Shown: positions 50,201 to 61,228 of the stretch, in pieces | How positions within the stretch are numbered: position 1 is the first letter of the stretch | Layout: the number at the start of each line of letters is the position of its first letter | Source: Chlorops oryzae | Taxonomy: Eukaryota; Arthropoda; Insecta; Diptera; Chloropidae | NCBI GenBank assembly: GCA_020466095.1 | Contig: CM035806.1 | Span: forward strand, 37,723,559 to 37,787,558 | Direction: 5' to 3' | DNA length: 64,000 nucleotides | Program-made: the position numbers and the translations under genes | The notes under the pieces: model-generated | What the model was told of the DNA's origin: nothing | What the model saw: the letters and a program-made list of their open reading frames with translations, nothing else | Databases searched by the model: none

Positions 50201-53200
50201 ATTTTTTTACTTTTTTGCTCGTCATAACCAACTATCGTTAAATCCGGTATCGTTTTATCTGGTTTATCGTTACAAGTGAAATTGCGTAGCGAAGCAAATT
50301 TCACCTAAAATACTCATCGCCATAATCGAAAATGGTTAAAGTAATTTCTACTGTATATGTTTTTCTACAGCTGTGGAGCTTAGTTCTAATGAGTTTTCTT
50401 TGGGTTTATTTATTTATTTTTGGCTCTCAGATCCGCCGTTTACAGTGACCGTTTTCGCACTTGCCGCCTAAGTCGGTACAATCAAAAGGACGGCATGAGG
50501 ATTATTTACGACGCCGACTATGATTATTACGAGAACCTTATGCGTAAGTAACGCAGAAAACTGGATTGCCAGACATAAGATATTAATACTCTTATTGCTT
50601 GCAGTCAATCCCGTGGGTGGCGATAGCGATGGTCACGCTGTTAATTCCGGTTCACCGGGCACTGGTGGCCATCATCAAGCGTCTGGCTCGAATTGGCGTC
50701 CGCCCAATAAGGATGATGATCGTTATGGCAGCACTGCTGGTGGTAATCGCTATGGCGACAGTGATGGTTATGGCTATGGACGCCCATACGATCGAGTTCC
50801 CGAACGTTATCCGGATGAGTACGGTTAGTTAGTTGAAAGTATAATTTTATGATTAAAAAACAAATAATATATATATTTTTTTAACTGTATTTAAGTTTCA
50901 CCTGCAAAGCTAAAAAAAAAAAATCCGCTATCTAAATATTGTCACTTTGAATTCACGAGCTAACTTACTAACACTAAACAAAAATAATTCCTTTTAACGA
51001 ATAGATCGTTATCCTGTACAACCTGGTGGCTCTATGCCATATGGTCATAATGCTGAAAGATATCCACCAGATCCATATGAAAGAGATCGAGATCGTTATC
51101 CTGATAGGGGTCGTTATCCGGAAGAAGAGCCATATCCGCCACGTGATCGCTACAATCAGCGTTATCCCGATCGCTATGGCGAGCGTGATCAATACCCCGA
51201 CCGAGACAGAGATCGAGATAGGGATCGATTTCCAGATCGTGATCGCGATCGTGATCGCTATCCGGATCGTGGTTATTCGAATCGTGATTACTATCCTTTC
51301 GATGGCGCGAGATATCCCCCTATGCGTGATCGAGATCGTTATCCTTATCCACCGTATCGACCTTACCCACCAATTACGGATAATAATTTACCAAGTGATT
51401 TACCACATACAAGACCTTATCCAATTGAAGATGATCGAGTGTACCGTCCATATGGAGCAGGTGGTGGACGTTATCCCGACGATCGTTATGCCAGTCGCTA
51501 TCCATCCCGTTATCCACCACCACCACCAACACGCGGTGATCCAATTGCAGGTGGATACACCGGCCGTGATGCACCGGATAGTATTTTCCCGGACAGACGA
51601 TTCCGACCATCGTCTTACGATTCCCGCTATCCGTCTCGCGGTGTTCCACCATTGGCTGCTGGCTCCCGGTACGAACCCGATGGACGATATCCCATCGATG
51701 ATATAGTGCACAGTGCCCGACGCCCAGAACCAGACTCTGCTAAACGTTATCCACCAGCGCCATTAGCCCCGCTAGCGCCTGGACTATCAGGTAGCAAATA
51801 TCCATCGAGCCCAAATCGATTTCCGGTAGGTAATGATCGTTTCCCAATCGACATATACAAATATGGCAATCGATTCGCTGGCAATTCGAGAGGACGTCCA
51901 GGTGAGATGTTTGTAGCTTAACTCGCTTAACTAATCAACTAGCAAAGTTTTACCGAACCCTCAACTTTGGAGCAGAAAGACATCCACTCTTTCCATTCAA
52001 TTTTATTTTGTAATACAATTATCATTCTCACTTGCACAGGTTTCCGTCCGCCACCGCCCTACTATGATATGGACTACGAAGAACGCTATGGCGATCGTTA
52101 TACGCCCTATGATCGTGAATATGAAGTTCCGCTAGGCCGGCGTCCTTTAGGCGGTGGTGGAGGATATCCACCGTATGAGAGTCCATTTAACAGACCGTAT
52201 CACGGGAGTTCCCTCACTCCGTTAGATGATCGTCCACTGCCCGGTGGCATACCGCCACCACCAGCGGGCTATAGCGTTGGATCCGGTCCTGGTTCAGGTC
52301 CAGGAGCTGGTGTCGCCGCTCTTGGTGGCGGTGGTGTACCACGTCCGCAAATAACTCGTTGCGAAGAAAGTGATAATTTTAAACAAATCGCAGCGCGACA
52401 TAAAATGCGACGCCATTTTGTGCGTCGTGCACTAATCGTTCCTTCACTGATACAGTGTGAACGGGAGTGCATCGAGAGTCGAGATTTCGTTTGCCGCAGC
52501 TTCAATTACAGGTAAGAAGTCTATTATAAAATTTATCCGCAATTATCCGGAATTATCCGTAATACCATACACATACAAACGTGTCGTTTTTGTACACGAA
52601 TTTCCATTTTAGAGATACCGCCGCAACGAACTATGACGAACGAGAGCTGCCGAATTGTGAACTGAGCGATCGCGATTCCAGAGAACTCGATGTACACGAT
52701 CCAAATATGTTCGATGCGGCCAATTATGACTTCTATGAACGAAGTCTGGGACGCAGCGATGGCGAATGCATGGACGGTGAGTTCGAAAAATATGCAAAAA
52801 TTTACAAAGTGTTCACATCTCAAATGAATTTCAAGTAACTCAAACATGCAACGAGGAGGGCATGGAGTTCACAATACGCACACCGGAGGGTTTCCTTGGC
52901 CGGATTTACACTTATGGTTATTACGATAGGTCGGACAGTTAAATGAAATTCAAACTTTGCAACTGTTAATCGAAAATTACTCCCCAACAGATGCTTCTTC
53001 CGCGGCAATGGAGGCACAGTAAATGTCTTACGCATTAGTGGGCCCCAAGGTTATCCGGATTGTGGCACACAAAGAGTAAGTGCGGCGCAAAAGATACCGA
53101 AAAGGAAATAAAATGACAAATTTAATTTCATTTAATATTTACCCCCCGCCCCGCCACGGAAGTACGGTGATACGTTGACCAATATCGTTGTAGTTCAGTT

Positions 53201-56200
53201 CTCTGACAACGTGCAGACGAGTCGTGACAAAAGATATAATTTGACATGTGTGTTCCGTGGACCTGGAGAAGCAGTTGTTACATCGGGCTATATTGGTGCC
53301 GGGTAAGCGGGAAAATAATCAAAAAAATTCCATAAATTAATGATACGAATTTTGCTCATAAGCAGGGATCGAATTTTGTTGACTTTTATAAATTTAAAGC
53401 ATACTTTATGGGGCTCAACATTTTTCTTAGCAATATTTTTTTTTTTATAAGTTAAGCGAAGTTGAGCTTCAAACCGCTTTTCTAACTTCAAAAAAAATTA
53501 TATTGAAGTTAAAAGTCGATTTCAATTTTAAAATGCGAGTTTAACAAAATTTGTTCTCCATAAAGTATGCTTTAAATTTATAAAATTCAACAAAATCTGA
53601 GCCCTGCTCATAAGCTCGCTTCACTATTTTTTTTTTTTTAAGCTTTATACTAGAGCTGCAAAATATCGTTACTATTCGGTAAAAAGTAACGATTACTCTA
53701 GTCAGTAGTCAATAGCGTCTCGTTACTGATGGACGTATCTCGTTACTAGAACTTTTTTTGTACACATGCCAGCTGATGGTTGCCAGAGTAATAAAGTACT
53801 TATGTAAAAGGTGCACAAAACAGTATGGTAGTAGAGTGAGTTGAGTTGATATTTGGTTACTAAATACTGGATGAAGATTCAAAGAGCATGAGAGATTTTT
53901 GATTACTTTATCAACATTGAGTTATTCATGCAACGTCATTCGTTCGTGAACGATATTTGAAAAAATATAATGAGTACTTAGTAACGAGTACTAAGTAACG
54001 ATTACTTGACGAAAAATAACGAATACAATCGAGTAGTGTAAATTTTAGCATTTTTACAGCTCTACTATGTACTGTATACCGCAAAAATTTCGTTAGTGTA
54101 CTTTTAGGCTATTTTGGTTTAAAAAACTTTAATAAATATGTATGTATGTATGTAGGTGCATTCGTAGTATTCTTAAAACTTTCCCTTAGTCTTTGGGGTT
54201 GATATTCTTTTTTTGCTTTTTTGTATGCATCTTTAAATCGTTTTGCCTCAATGTCAGTAGATTTATGTATTTAAATTTGGATATCGGACTTAAGCTCTAT
54301 TATAAAAATATTTTTAAGTGGCCGCAACTAATCCCAGTAAGCTTCTTTAGTTCTTCAGACAAGCAAAATGACGATTGAGAAATGTTATTCATAAGCAAAT
54401 GAATAATATTTCTTGCATGAGATCATTTTGTTGCAATTTACAAAAAAAAAATGCGCTGTATAAAGTCTCTCTGATCCCGATAGATCTGGCAGTCCGATAC
54501 CGATTGAATACTTGCCCGCTGAGAATACACTGAGCTCAAAAGTTCGCCTGATGATACTCTACCAGGGTCGGCCTACAACAACGATAGCTGTTGGCGATCC
54601 GCTGACATTCCGTTTAGAGGCCCAGGACGGCTATAATCATGTCACGGATATTTTCGCAACGAACGTTGTTGCAAGAGATCCGTATTCTGGACGAAGCATA
54701 CAACTCATCGATCGATTTGGGTTCGTTATTCATTTGCACATATGCCCAAATGTAATCATTTTTAATGTTCATATATTCATATATATATACATATTTCCAA
54801 TAGTTGTCCCGTTGATCCGTATGTCTTCCCCGAATTGGATAAGCTTCGCGATGGTGACACATTGGAGGCACGTTTCAATGCCTTCAAAATACCCGAATCG
54901 AACTTTTTAGTATTCGAAGCAACGGTGCGCACTTGTCGCGAAGGCTGTCAGCCGGCCTATTGTCCTGGACCGGCCGGTAGGCAAGAGCCATCGTTTGGCC
55001 GACGGAGACGTTCAATAGCTGAAAATGAGACGTCCACTGTACGTGACGAGCAAATGGAACCACATGCTGAGCGTTTGACTGATGAAGTGACGGAACCGAA
55101 TAGCACAACTGTGACCAGCACATTGAACGAGCATAACAAAAGTGAGCCGTCGAAGTTTCGTTTCCTGTGTTAGGCAACTAAGATTTTTCAATATTTTTTC
55201 AGCGACCAGCACTGAGAATAGTGCCGCTTTGGAATCAGACGAGCCCGAACAAGTTCGCGAAATGATCGAAGTATGTGAATAGAACACTTGAACTAATCAT
55301 TTCTACAAGATTTGAATTTTCGTTCATTCTTTCTTTTATTATTCATTTAAGGTCTTTGATTCGCGCGAAGAAATAGAGAAGGAGTCCTATCCTCGAAAGT
55401 TAATCGCACCAGTCGAATCGGTTTGCATGAGCCCTTCTGAATATCATGGACTCATAACAGCAATAGTTTTGCTTATGATATTACTCTTTAGCATCACAAT
55501 GGTATCTGGACTTGCTTATAGGTAAGGACGCGATGAAATGTATTCTCTGAAAGATGAACACAAAAATTCATCCGAATTCGTTGCAGACGTTATTGGAAAA
55601 CAATGTCGAAAAATCGTATTGCCGATCGACATTCACCAGTCCATTCCATGGGCCATTCTTCCATTAGGACACATGAACGTTTCAGCGAAATAGGACATAT
55701 GCCTAGTCCAGGTCATACACCAAATCGTGCCGCAAGTGGTTTTAGAACAAATATATCCATGTTCGGTGGCAGCCTTCATAAGACCTTCGCAACTGGGTAA
55801 ATTCTATTTTTCGAATTAAAAAGCCAACCAACCAACAAAAAAAAAAAAAAAACATATTTTTTTCTTGAAGAAACCTTGCACGCATGTGTCAACTACCAGT
55901 CATGAATCCTATACGCAACAATGCCAATCGCTCACATCAGTTCGAAGACCCCAGTGAACCTATTTATACCGACCCATCGCTCTTTGAACGTTCCAGGTTT
56001 GAATGAAAACTTTGCTTTCGCTAGTCTCCGTCTCCCATTTTGAAATTTTCTTTCTCACATATTTGTACGAGACGCTTTACTTCCATACGTACATATGAAA
56101 AAATACAGTGCACAAAGTTCTTAAATTATTTCACATACACAATTCATGGCTTCATTGCAATATCCGCCAGCTTGTCCCATTGTCCAGCACGTTTCATCAC

Positions 56201-59200
56201 AAAGTGGACCTTTTGTCTCACAAAATTTCGCCAGATTGAGTCTCATGACTAAAAGATAAAGCGAATGAGGAGATATTTAATACATAATTTTAAAATCCAA
56301 ATATTTCTTTCACGCATTCACGTACTGTGATCAGCTCCAGCGGTTAAAAAAGACCCAAGAATAAATATCGAAAAAATATGGATTTCTGAGAACATTTTTG
56401 TCTGCAAAAAATAAGACATAAAACATATATACTTATAAATATATATTGCTAAGATATTAACATTCACATAATCTTCAAGCATTTGTTGATTCTTCATTAA
56501 AAAATAGATAACACAAAACAAAAACAAATAAATGTATGAATCGATCATTTTAAGAACCTTTTTTCAGGAATCAGGAACATTGAACAAAAATCGGAATGTG
56601 AGGCCCCAAATGGCCCTAAAAATTTCTGTAACACTTTGATCTTGGGGCCTGATTTTAAAAATTTTCAAACATGTATGTACGTCTGTGTCTGGTATTGTAA
56701 TGTCAGACTTTCTTGACTATAACACCCTTACTTTTTATACCCAGCGTAAGCGGGGTATATTAGTTTTGTTGCAAATCTTGTAACAGGGAGAATTAAGCTC
56801 CGGAGATATAGACAAATGTATATAGAAATGATCAGGATCAAAAACTGAATCGATGTCCGTCTGCCGTCCGTCCGTCCGTCCGTCTGTCCGTCTGTCTGTC
56901 GTCGTCTGTCCGTCCGTCCGTGGTCGGATCTCCTCCGAAACGGCTGGACCAATCAAGTCGAAATTTGGCACAAAGGTATATCGGGGTCCGAGTATGATTC
57001 TAAGTAAAAATGGGAGACATCCGCCCACTGCCACGCCCACAAATTAATTTAATGTGTTTTCAGTAAAATGCCTGTAACTAGCGAACCACTCAACACATTT
57101 CATTGATATTTAGTGTACTGGTAAACTACGAAAAGGGACATATCCTGGAAGAAAATGGACGCCGTCCTCCTCGAGCCACGCCCACAAATAAGCCCACAAA
57201 TAAGGGCTTATCGTAACTTGTGAAGTAAAATGCGTAGAAGCTTCAAATTCGCAACGTTAGTTGACCAAGGCGAATGAAAGGTGTAGGGAAATAATTTATG
57301 TGGTCCGCCCACTGCCACGCCCACAAATAGAGAAGCAAAACATAGTGCGCTCATAATTTCGGGACGTTGGGTATTTCAAAGTCGGGTTTGACCGACTTTA
57401 GCTTTCTTACTTGTTTTCACCTTAATTCAGTATTAAGGGGGTTGTCTTTGCTGTTTTCGGACCTTTTTTAAAAAAATTCGTGACAGCAAACGAAAAGAGA
57501 TTTTTCAATTAAGTTTATTTTTTTTTTAATTTTATTAGGAATGAATGAAAGTTAATAAAGAAGCACTTTGTTTTTTTTTTAGGTGAGGGCGGTTCAAAAA
57601 GGTCTCGGCCGTCAAAGTGGATGCTAAAAAAAAAGGTGCAGTGCTGGCTGCCACGATTCCAGGTCTCCAAGTTGTCCGAAATAAAAAAGAAAAACGGGGT
57701 TATAATCATTATAGAAGTCATTATGACATAACCTCCAAAATAATTTTTGGGATTTTGTTTTTACAAAATGGCCGCCCTTGAAAAATGACCCATCGATTTC
57801 GGGTATATTTTTTTGTAGTTCAGTGTAAAACAAAAAAAAAAAAAATATTAAAAAATTTCTTAAACTATGATTGAGGTTCACGCCATTGCTGACAATTCTG
57901 CGTCGAATGCATTTCGTTTCATTGAAATCGGTCCACTTGAACTGGATAAATCGTGGCAGTCAGTTAAAAAAAAAAGTGGTCTCGAGATAAATGCGTTTAA
58001 AGTTGGAAGGAACGCAAAAATTACTCGTTTTAGCGCAGACCTTGCTCCACAAAAAAGACTGCTACATCTTCTAAATTATTTTGAATTTCAAAAAATCCTT
58101 TTAGCACGATGTTCTCAAATATCCAAGCTATAAAATAATGCAATGACGCAACCCCGTTAAGGATGAAGGAGTATTTTAGTTTATGTGTTCCTTTCCCAAA
58201 GTACGCATCTTTGTTTAAGGAGTCATTTTCAGCCAAAAAAAAAAAAGGTTTTTTAGCAAAAGGTTTTTAAAATTACCGATTCATATGCACATATTAAATG
58301 CGACAATGAGCTCAAATATCTCAGGAAAATTTATTAAAACTGAAATCACCTTTATAAGTCTTTTTTGAGCCCTTGTAATGATTTAAAAAAAACTATTGAT
58401 CGCCAAAGAGATCAATAAAAGACCCGAAAATGGCTCATTCAGATGCTGAATTCAAATTCAAATTACAAAAAAAAAAAATTATTATTATAATACAGTGGGG
58501 TCTCGTTATAAGTCGTTTCTCGTTCCTAAAAAATCGACGTATAGCGAATCGACTTATAACGAATCAGCTTTCTTCATATGATTGTATGAAATAATTTCTA
58601 ATTGGTTCCTCAAAGCTCAAAAATTTATACACAAATTTTTTAAAGTCAATAAAATGAAAATTCCCTACAATTGGCATCACTGCTCTAATGTCTGATTTCC
58701 AATTATTCGTCGGATGCAGAACGTTTTACGCTGCGTCCACAACAACGCAATTCATTTGAGCTGCTTCCATATGCTTGCATGTGTTTGCCTCAATTGACGG
58801 AACGCACCTGACGCGTCATTGGAAATGGCACTTAGGGGCGCAAAAGACGAAAAAAAATATTCCCTCAAATGCGAGTCATTTGCGACGTATAGCGAACCAG
58901 GGTGTTAATTGATACGTGACGTAAGTGCGAATCGACGTATAACGAGGGGACTTATAACGAGACCCCACTGTATAGAGCAATCGTAAATAATCCCGCAGGG
59001 GATCAAAATATAGCGGCAAATCGTATGTTTCCTAAGAAGATTCGTGGGTAGGTTTCCATTTTCTCACTGATCAGAAAGCTTGAATTTTTTTTTATTTTTT
59101 TTTTCAATTAAGAGTCAGAAAAGGGACTCCACAAATATGTTCAAAAATGGTGAAAAATTTCAACAAAAAATGCTATTTGACCGATTTTCTCCGAATATTT

Positions 59201-59326
59201 TCATTTTTACCAAAACTAACAAGACTCCATTCTCTGTTTTTTTTTTTTTTAATATTTTCAACAATTTATAGATCCTTACGCAGTTTAAACATGGAAGCTG
59301 ACTCCGAGGAGCGCCATGAGGTCTAA
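44264..59326 (+). CDS. nompA: NompA-like PAN/ZP-domain transmembrane protein (23 coding exons)
   Basis: Coding exons: 44264-44342, 44453-44800, 44973-45067, 45207-45316, 45437-45513, 47833-47965, 48058-48200, 48472-48658, 50431-50543, 50605-50823, 51005-51901, 52040-52511, 52613-52776, 52836-52929, 52991-53075, 53163-53302, 54484-54720, 54804-55141, 55203-55270, 55352-55521, 55587-55796, 55871-55996, 59272-59326. All junctions are GT/AG and the phases sum to 1519 codons plus TAA with no break. The order is signal peptide, four PAN modules, Tyr/Pro/Arg-rich linker, PAN5, ZP domain, RRRR site, membrane segment and tail. In Drosophila NompA, made by support cells, forms the dendritic cap joining type I sensory dendrites to cuticle. 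Five PAN modules plus ZP separates it from the shorter PAN-ZP paralogues. The start ATG has context GTCAAAATGA. Introns 5, 16 and 22 carry transposons, and intron 22 holds an antisense peptide gene. Confidence 0.9.
46220..47537. mobile_element. element with CCCTGTAG ends inserted in the SINE
   Basis: Short inverted ends CCCTGTAGAAA and TTCCTACAGGG bound 1318 bp. The host bases AA may be duplicated at both sides. Inside are ACTAGTACT palindromes and a complete mini-me-like element. A partial relative sits at 19827-19884. No coding capacity. Confidence 0.7.
46439..47321 (-). mobile_element. mini-me-like element, family 1, full copy
   Basis: Read on the + strand it begins AAGTAAGGGTGTTATAGTCA and ends ACTCGG-type text at GAGTGTGTCGGGTATA. 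It carries GACGGACA tracts at 47140-47185. The body has two repeats of a block containing ACCCTAGTAC(T/C)GGAGGTACC. It is nested two levels deep inside the SINE. Confidence 0.8.
47576..47720. repeat. (CATA)n microsatellite, SINE tail
   Basis: About 36 tetramers. It grew from the tail of the SINE copy. The open frames on both strands are artefacts. Confidence 0.95.
49062..50430. other. rest of nompA intron 8
   Basis: AT-rich intronic DNA without a recognised element. A GGGGTCGC(T/G) phrase followed by loosely inverted text occurs at about 49658 and 49815, and again inverted near 50000, suggesting an old repeat. Confidence 0.35.
50605..52360 (+). other. nompA: nompA exons 10-12: low-complexity linker between PAN4 and PAN5
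   Basis: Residues about 429-905 are rich in Asp, Arg, Tyr and Pro, with many RYPDR and DRDRDR-like repeats in exon 11 (51005-51901, 299 codons) and GGGG/PPPP runs in exon 12. The DNA is built of CGTTATCCG and GATCGT(G)AT words, so it can change length by slippage. It is presumably an extended, charged spacer in the extracellular matrix. There is no cysteine in the repeated part. Confidence 0.85.
53363..53606. mobile_element. hAT MITE in nompA intron 16
   Basis: The ends CAGGGATCG and GAGCCCTG lie inside arms of about 50 bp sharing TAAATTTAAAGCATACTTTA, with a perfect 8-bp duplication CTCATAAG (53355-53362 and 53607-53614). It is 244 bp. Confidence 0.92.
53651..54064. mobile_element. second hAT-like MITE in nompA intron 16
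   Basis: The ends TAGAGCTGCAAAA and TTTTTACAGCTCTA are flanked by CTTTATAC and CTATGTAC (six of eight bases match, 53643-53650 and 54065-54072). TCGTTACT and AGTAACGA words are scattered through it. Confidence 0.8.
56121..56395 (-). CDS. defensin-like six-cysteine secreted peptide A, inside nompA intron 22
   Basis: Exon 1 is 56326-56395 (ATG at 56395, 23 codons plus one base, donor GTACGT). Exon 2 is 56121-56248 after TTATCTTTTAG, ending TAA. The 65-residue product starts MFSEIHIFSIFILGSFLTAG, a good signal peptide. The mature part has cysteines spaced C-x6-C-x3-C-x9-C-x5-C-x-C, with GQAGGYC before the fourth and NCVC at the end. This is the CS-alpha-beta pattern of insect defensins, where GG-Y/L-C-N and CxC are conserved. 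No dibasic propeptide site is seen, unlike classical insect defensins. It is transcribed opposite to nompA. ACAAAAATG follows TTTTTTGCAG, so a 5' UTR intron is possible. Defensins act outside the cell on bacterial membranes; the function here is inferred from cysteine spacing only. Confidence 0.8.
56433..56440 (-). promoter_or_regulatory. possible TATA box of peptide gene A
   Basis: The - strand reads ATTTATAAGT about 40-45 bases before the ATG. The surrounding DNA is AT-rich, so this is weak. Confidence 0.25.
56732..57416 (+). mobile_element. mini-me-like element, family 2, full copy (nompA intron 22)
   Basis: Begins TATACCCAGCGTAAGCGGGG, has the (GTCY)n tract at 56852-56923, a body with CCGCCCACTGCCACGCCCAC twice, and ends CTTTAGCTTTCTTACTTGT. 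Confidence 0.85.
57417..58492. other. intronic DNA, nothing identified
   Basis: AT-rich with several poly-A/T runs. No exon of nompA or repeat boundary was recognised. Confidence 0.35.
58493..58970. mobile_element. pogo-like MITE
   Basis: CAGTGGGGTCTCGTTATAAG at the left is perfectly matched at the right end, with TA on both sides (58491-58492 and 58971-58972). ATCGACGTATA(G/A)CGA words repeat next to each end. CAGTG-type ends with a TA duplication are typical of pogo/Tigger elements. It is 478 bp. Confidence 0.88.
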
Positions 59327-59337
59327 TCGAGAGCACA

Positions 59338-59403
59338 AATAAAAGTGAAAAGAGCATGTTTCTTCTATACAATTTAAGAACTTAGTTACTAACTGTAAAT
59401 AAA
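59338..59403 (+). terminator. nompA: nompA poly(A) signals
   Basis: AATAAA at 59338-59343, 12 bases after the stop codon, and again at 59398-59403. The second is the more likely cleavage signal because the 3' UTR would otherwise be extremely short. Confidence 0.6.
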
Positions 59404-60393
59404 GCTAAGTTTAATTTAACAATTTATTAATTTTTTTCTCAAACGAAAGCCGAAACGAATGCATTCAGTTTTGCTCCAAATCGAAAGTCACGCTTCGAGA
59501 AAATGATTATCGCTCAATATAAACGTGTAAATTAGCTTCGCTTTCTCGGACTTCCATAAAAAGTAATTTTGATATTTGAACGAAGAACTTATGTCGGAAT
59601 TCTGTCATTTTTATTGCTAAAAAAAAAAAAAAAACTCCCTCTCAGAGTGACTATCAAAGTTGCTATCAGAATTTCTTTTTTGTGATCACTGGCTCAGAAA
59701 CACAGCTCATTTACTATAAATTTTTAATTTGATAAGAACTAAAGTCTTAAATCACATTCTCCCATAAAATTCACTGGAAGTTGAATACTGATTTTCAGAA
59801 ATTGCATTTACAATCAAAAAAAACGATCTGCACGCGACAAAACAATGCAAAGAACTGTCGAGCACGTCTTATTAACAAAACAAAACAAAATTTTGAGTGA
59901 AAAAATAATTTTTGCTTTGCTTGTAAGAACAAAAAAATTATGAATTTAAACGCGTTCTGCCACTTTCCAGCACTCTGACATTTAGAGATTTTCAACTGAA
60001 TTCGATAAAAAAAAAAGAAAAATTCCCTTCGATGTTATGGAATACGGGAAATAAAATTCAATTCATGCTACTTATCAATAAAATTTTATTGATTAAGGTA
60101 CGAATATATACACATATGGTATGCAAAAAACTGCTCTTTCATATTTTGTAATTTAGCGCTTGAAGAAAATTTTTTTCAATGCCTTATGTTAGTTGGACAT
60201 TTTTTTTTTGTCTTGCTTCTCTAAATAAGCCAAATTCATAATACGATTATCGTTGAATTACACCAAGCAGATAGGATACCAACCAAATGATAGAAAGATA
60301 AATAAAAACTGAAGAAATTTTTAAGACATTTGTACTAATTAATAAGTTCGTTCATATACCCTATTGTGTGTGTGTTATCCTTTGCATTTAATT

Positions 60394-60462
<69 letters not shown>

Positions 60463-61228
60463 CGTATTAAAATGTCTTACACAAAAAAGATGTTAAATTA
60501 AATAAGATTGATGCAAAATGCAAATTTTTATATCAAATACATGCAATAAAAATAATTAATTTTATGTCTATATTTTGTATACATACTTTATAAATAAAAG
60601 GGATATTTCAGCTATGCGGCTTTATGTACTGAAAGCTTAACTTATCGTATATTGCGATTAATTTTTTAAATAAAAATGTATGAATTTTCTTCTACTTTCT
60701 TCACTCTATTTTTGGGATAAAATAAAAAGGCTATATCACAAAATAAACAGCAGTTAACAGCAGCCCGAATAAGGACTATAGTCTAATCATGACTTGGTCA
60801 AAATTCGGGCAATTTGCAATAAAGTTCCCTGAATATGTCATCAGCTTTCACAGTTTTTGTTTTTTTTTTTTGTACTACTTATAATTCTCAATAGCTTCAC
60901 AATTTGTGTTGCAATTATCGAAATTTCAAAATTGAAACTTCTTAGTCGCTCCGAAGTCGCTGAAGGGTCACGAGCGAGAGCTGGAGAAAAAAACGATTGC
61001 ACTATCAATACTATCGATGGTTTCAAACTATGTATAGAAAACATCGATGGTTCTTTAAGACTATCGAAAGTTTCGATTCGCTGACATTTAGTTTAGCTTT
61101 GAAAAGGTGGCGCTGGCGATGACAGAGAGGGATTTTCTTCTTTTGAAATGGACAGATTCCTAAAAATGCCCTTCACTTATTTAGAATAAGACGACAGCTG
61201 CTCCAAAATTCAACTTTCGATCATCAAA
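59404..61228. other. downstream flank of nompA, no gene supported
   Basis: AT-rich. A CT run lies at 60397-60458. Several ATCGATGG words near 61010-61075 lead into the minisatellite. Confidence 0.4.
60397..60458. repeat. (CT)n microsatellite
   Basis: A pure CT run of about 31 units. Confidence 0.95.

Larger units (their letters stand above)
44264..50543 (+). other. nompA: nompA exons 1-9: signal peptide and PAN modules 1-4
   Basis: Residues 1-26 are the signal peptide (hydrophobic core ILIILSSFGMA); cleavage is likely near Ala27. PAN1 spans about residues 31-140, with CQDLCLRD and CSSFDF. PAN2, about 149-233, has CEDKCLNEFSFVCRSANFD. PAN3, about 239-325, has CQTMCLRAEKYFCRSVEFD. PAN4, about 335-426, has CLDECLRQTSFQCRSAVYS. 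The repeated pattern C(x)3CL...(F)xCRSxxF is the apple/PAN core. In PAN2-PAN4 an intron falls in the same place, at or just before the CRS codons (exons 6/7 and 8/9 for PAN3 and PAN4), which suggests module duplication. Confidence 0.9.
52361..55141 (+). other. nompA: nompA exons 12-18: PAN5, ZP domain and furin-type site
   Basis: PAN5 (residues about 908-1010) has CERECIESRDFVCRSFNYRD. The ZP domain (about 1017-1250) begins TCNEEGMEFTI and includes the cysteines of GYYDRCFF, YPDCGTQ, YNLTCVF, FGCPVD and RTCREGCQPAYC. After it comes FGRRRRS (arginines 1264-1267), a consensus furin site as used to release ZP proteins from the membrane. ZP domains polymerise outside the cell. Confidence 0.92.
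55203..59326 (+). other. nompA: nompA exons 19-23: membrane segment and cytoplasmic tail
   Basis: Exon 20 encodes the membrane helix GLITAIVLLMILLFSITMVS at about residues 1366-1386. The tail (about 1390-1519) is Ser/His/Arg-rich and ends ERHEV. The last exon (59272-59326, 18 codons) is separated from exon 22 by a 3275-bp intron full of repeats. The donor CCAG|GTTTGA at 55997 is weak, so an alternative end is possible, but the frame joins correctly. Confidence 0.8.

Noticed and set aside
51026..51711. Large open frames overlapping the linker exon, on both strands
   Set aside because: Shadow frames of the repetitive nompA exon 11. Only the frame that splices into exons 10 and 12 keeps the RYPDR pattern and correct phases.
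56318..56548. A longer reading of peptide A starting at an upstream ATG (about 56548)
   Set aside because: It would put over 40 AT-rich residues ahead of the signal peptide and read across a good splice acceptor (TTTTTTGCAG). The ATG at 56395 gives a normal leader.
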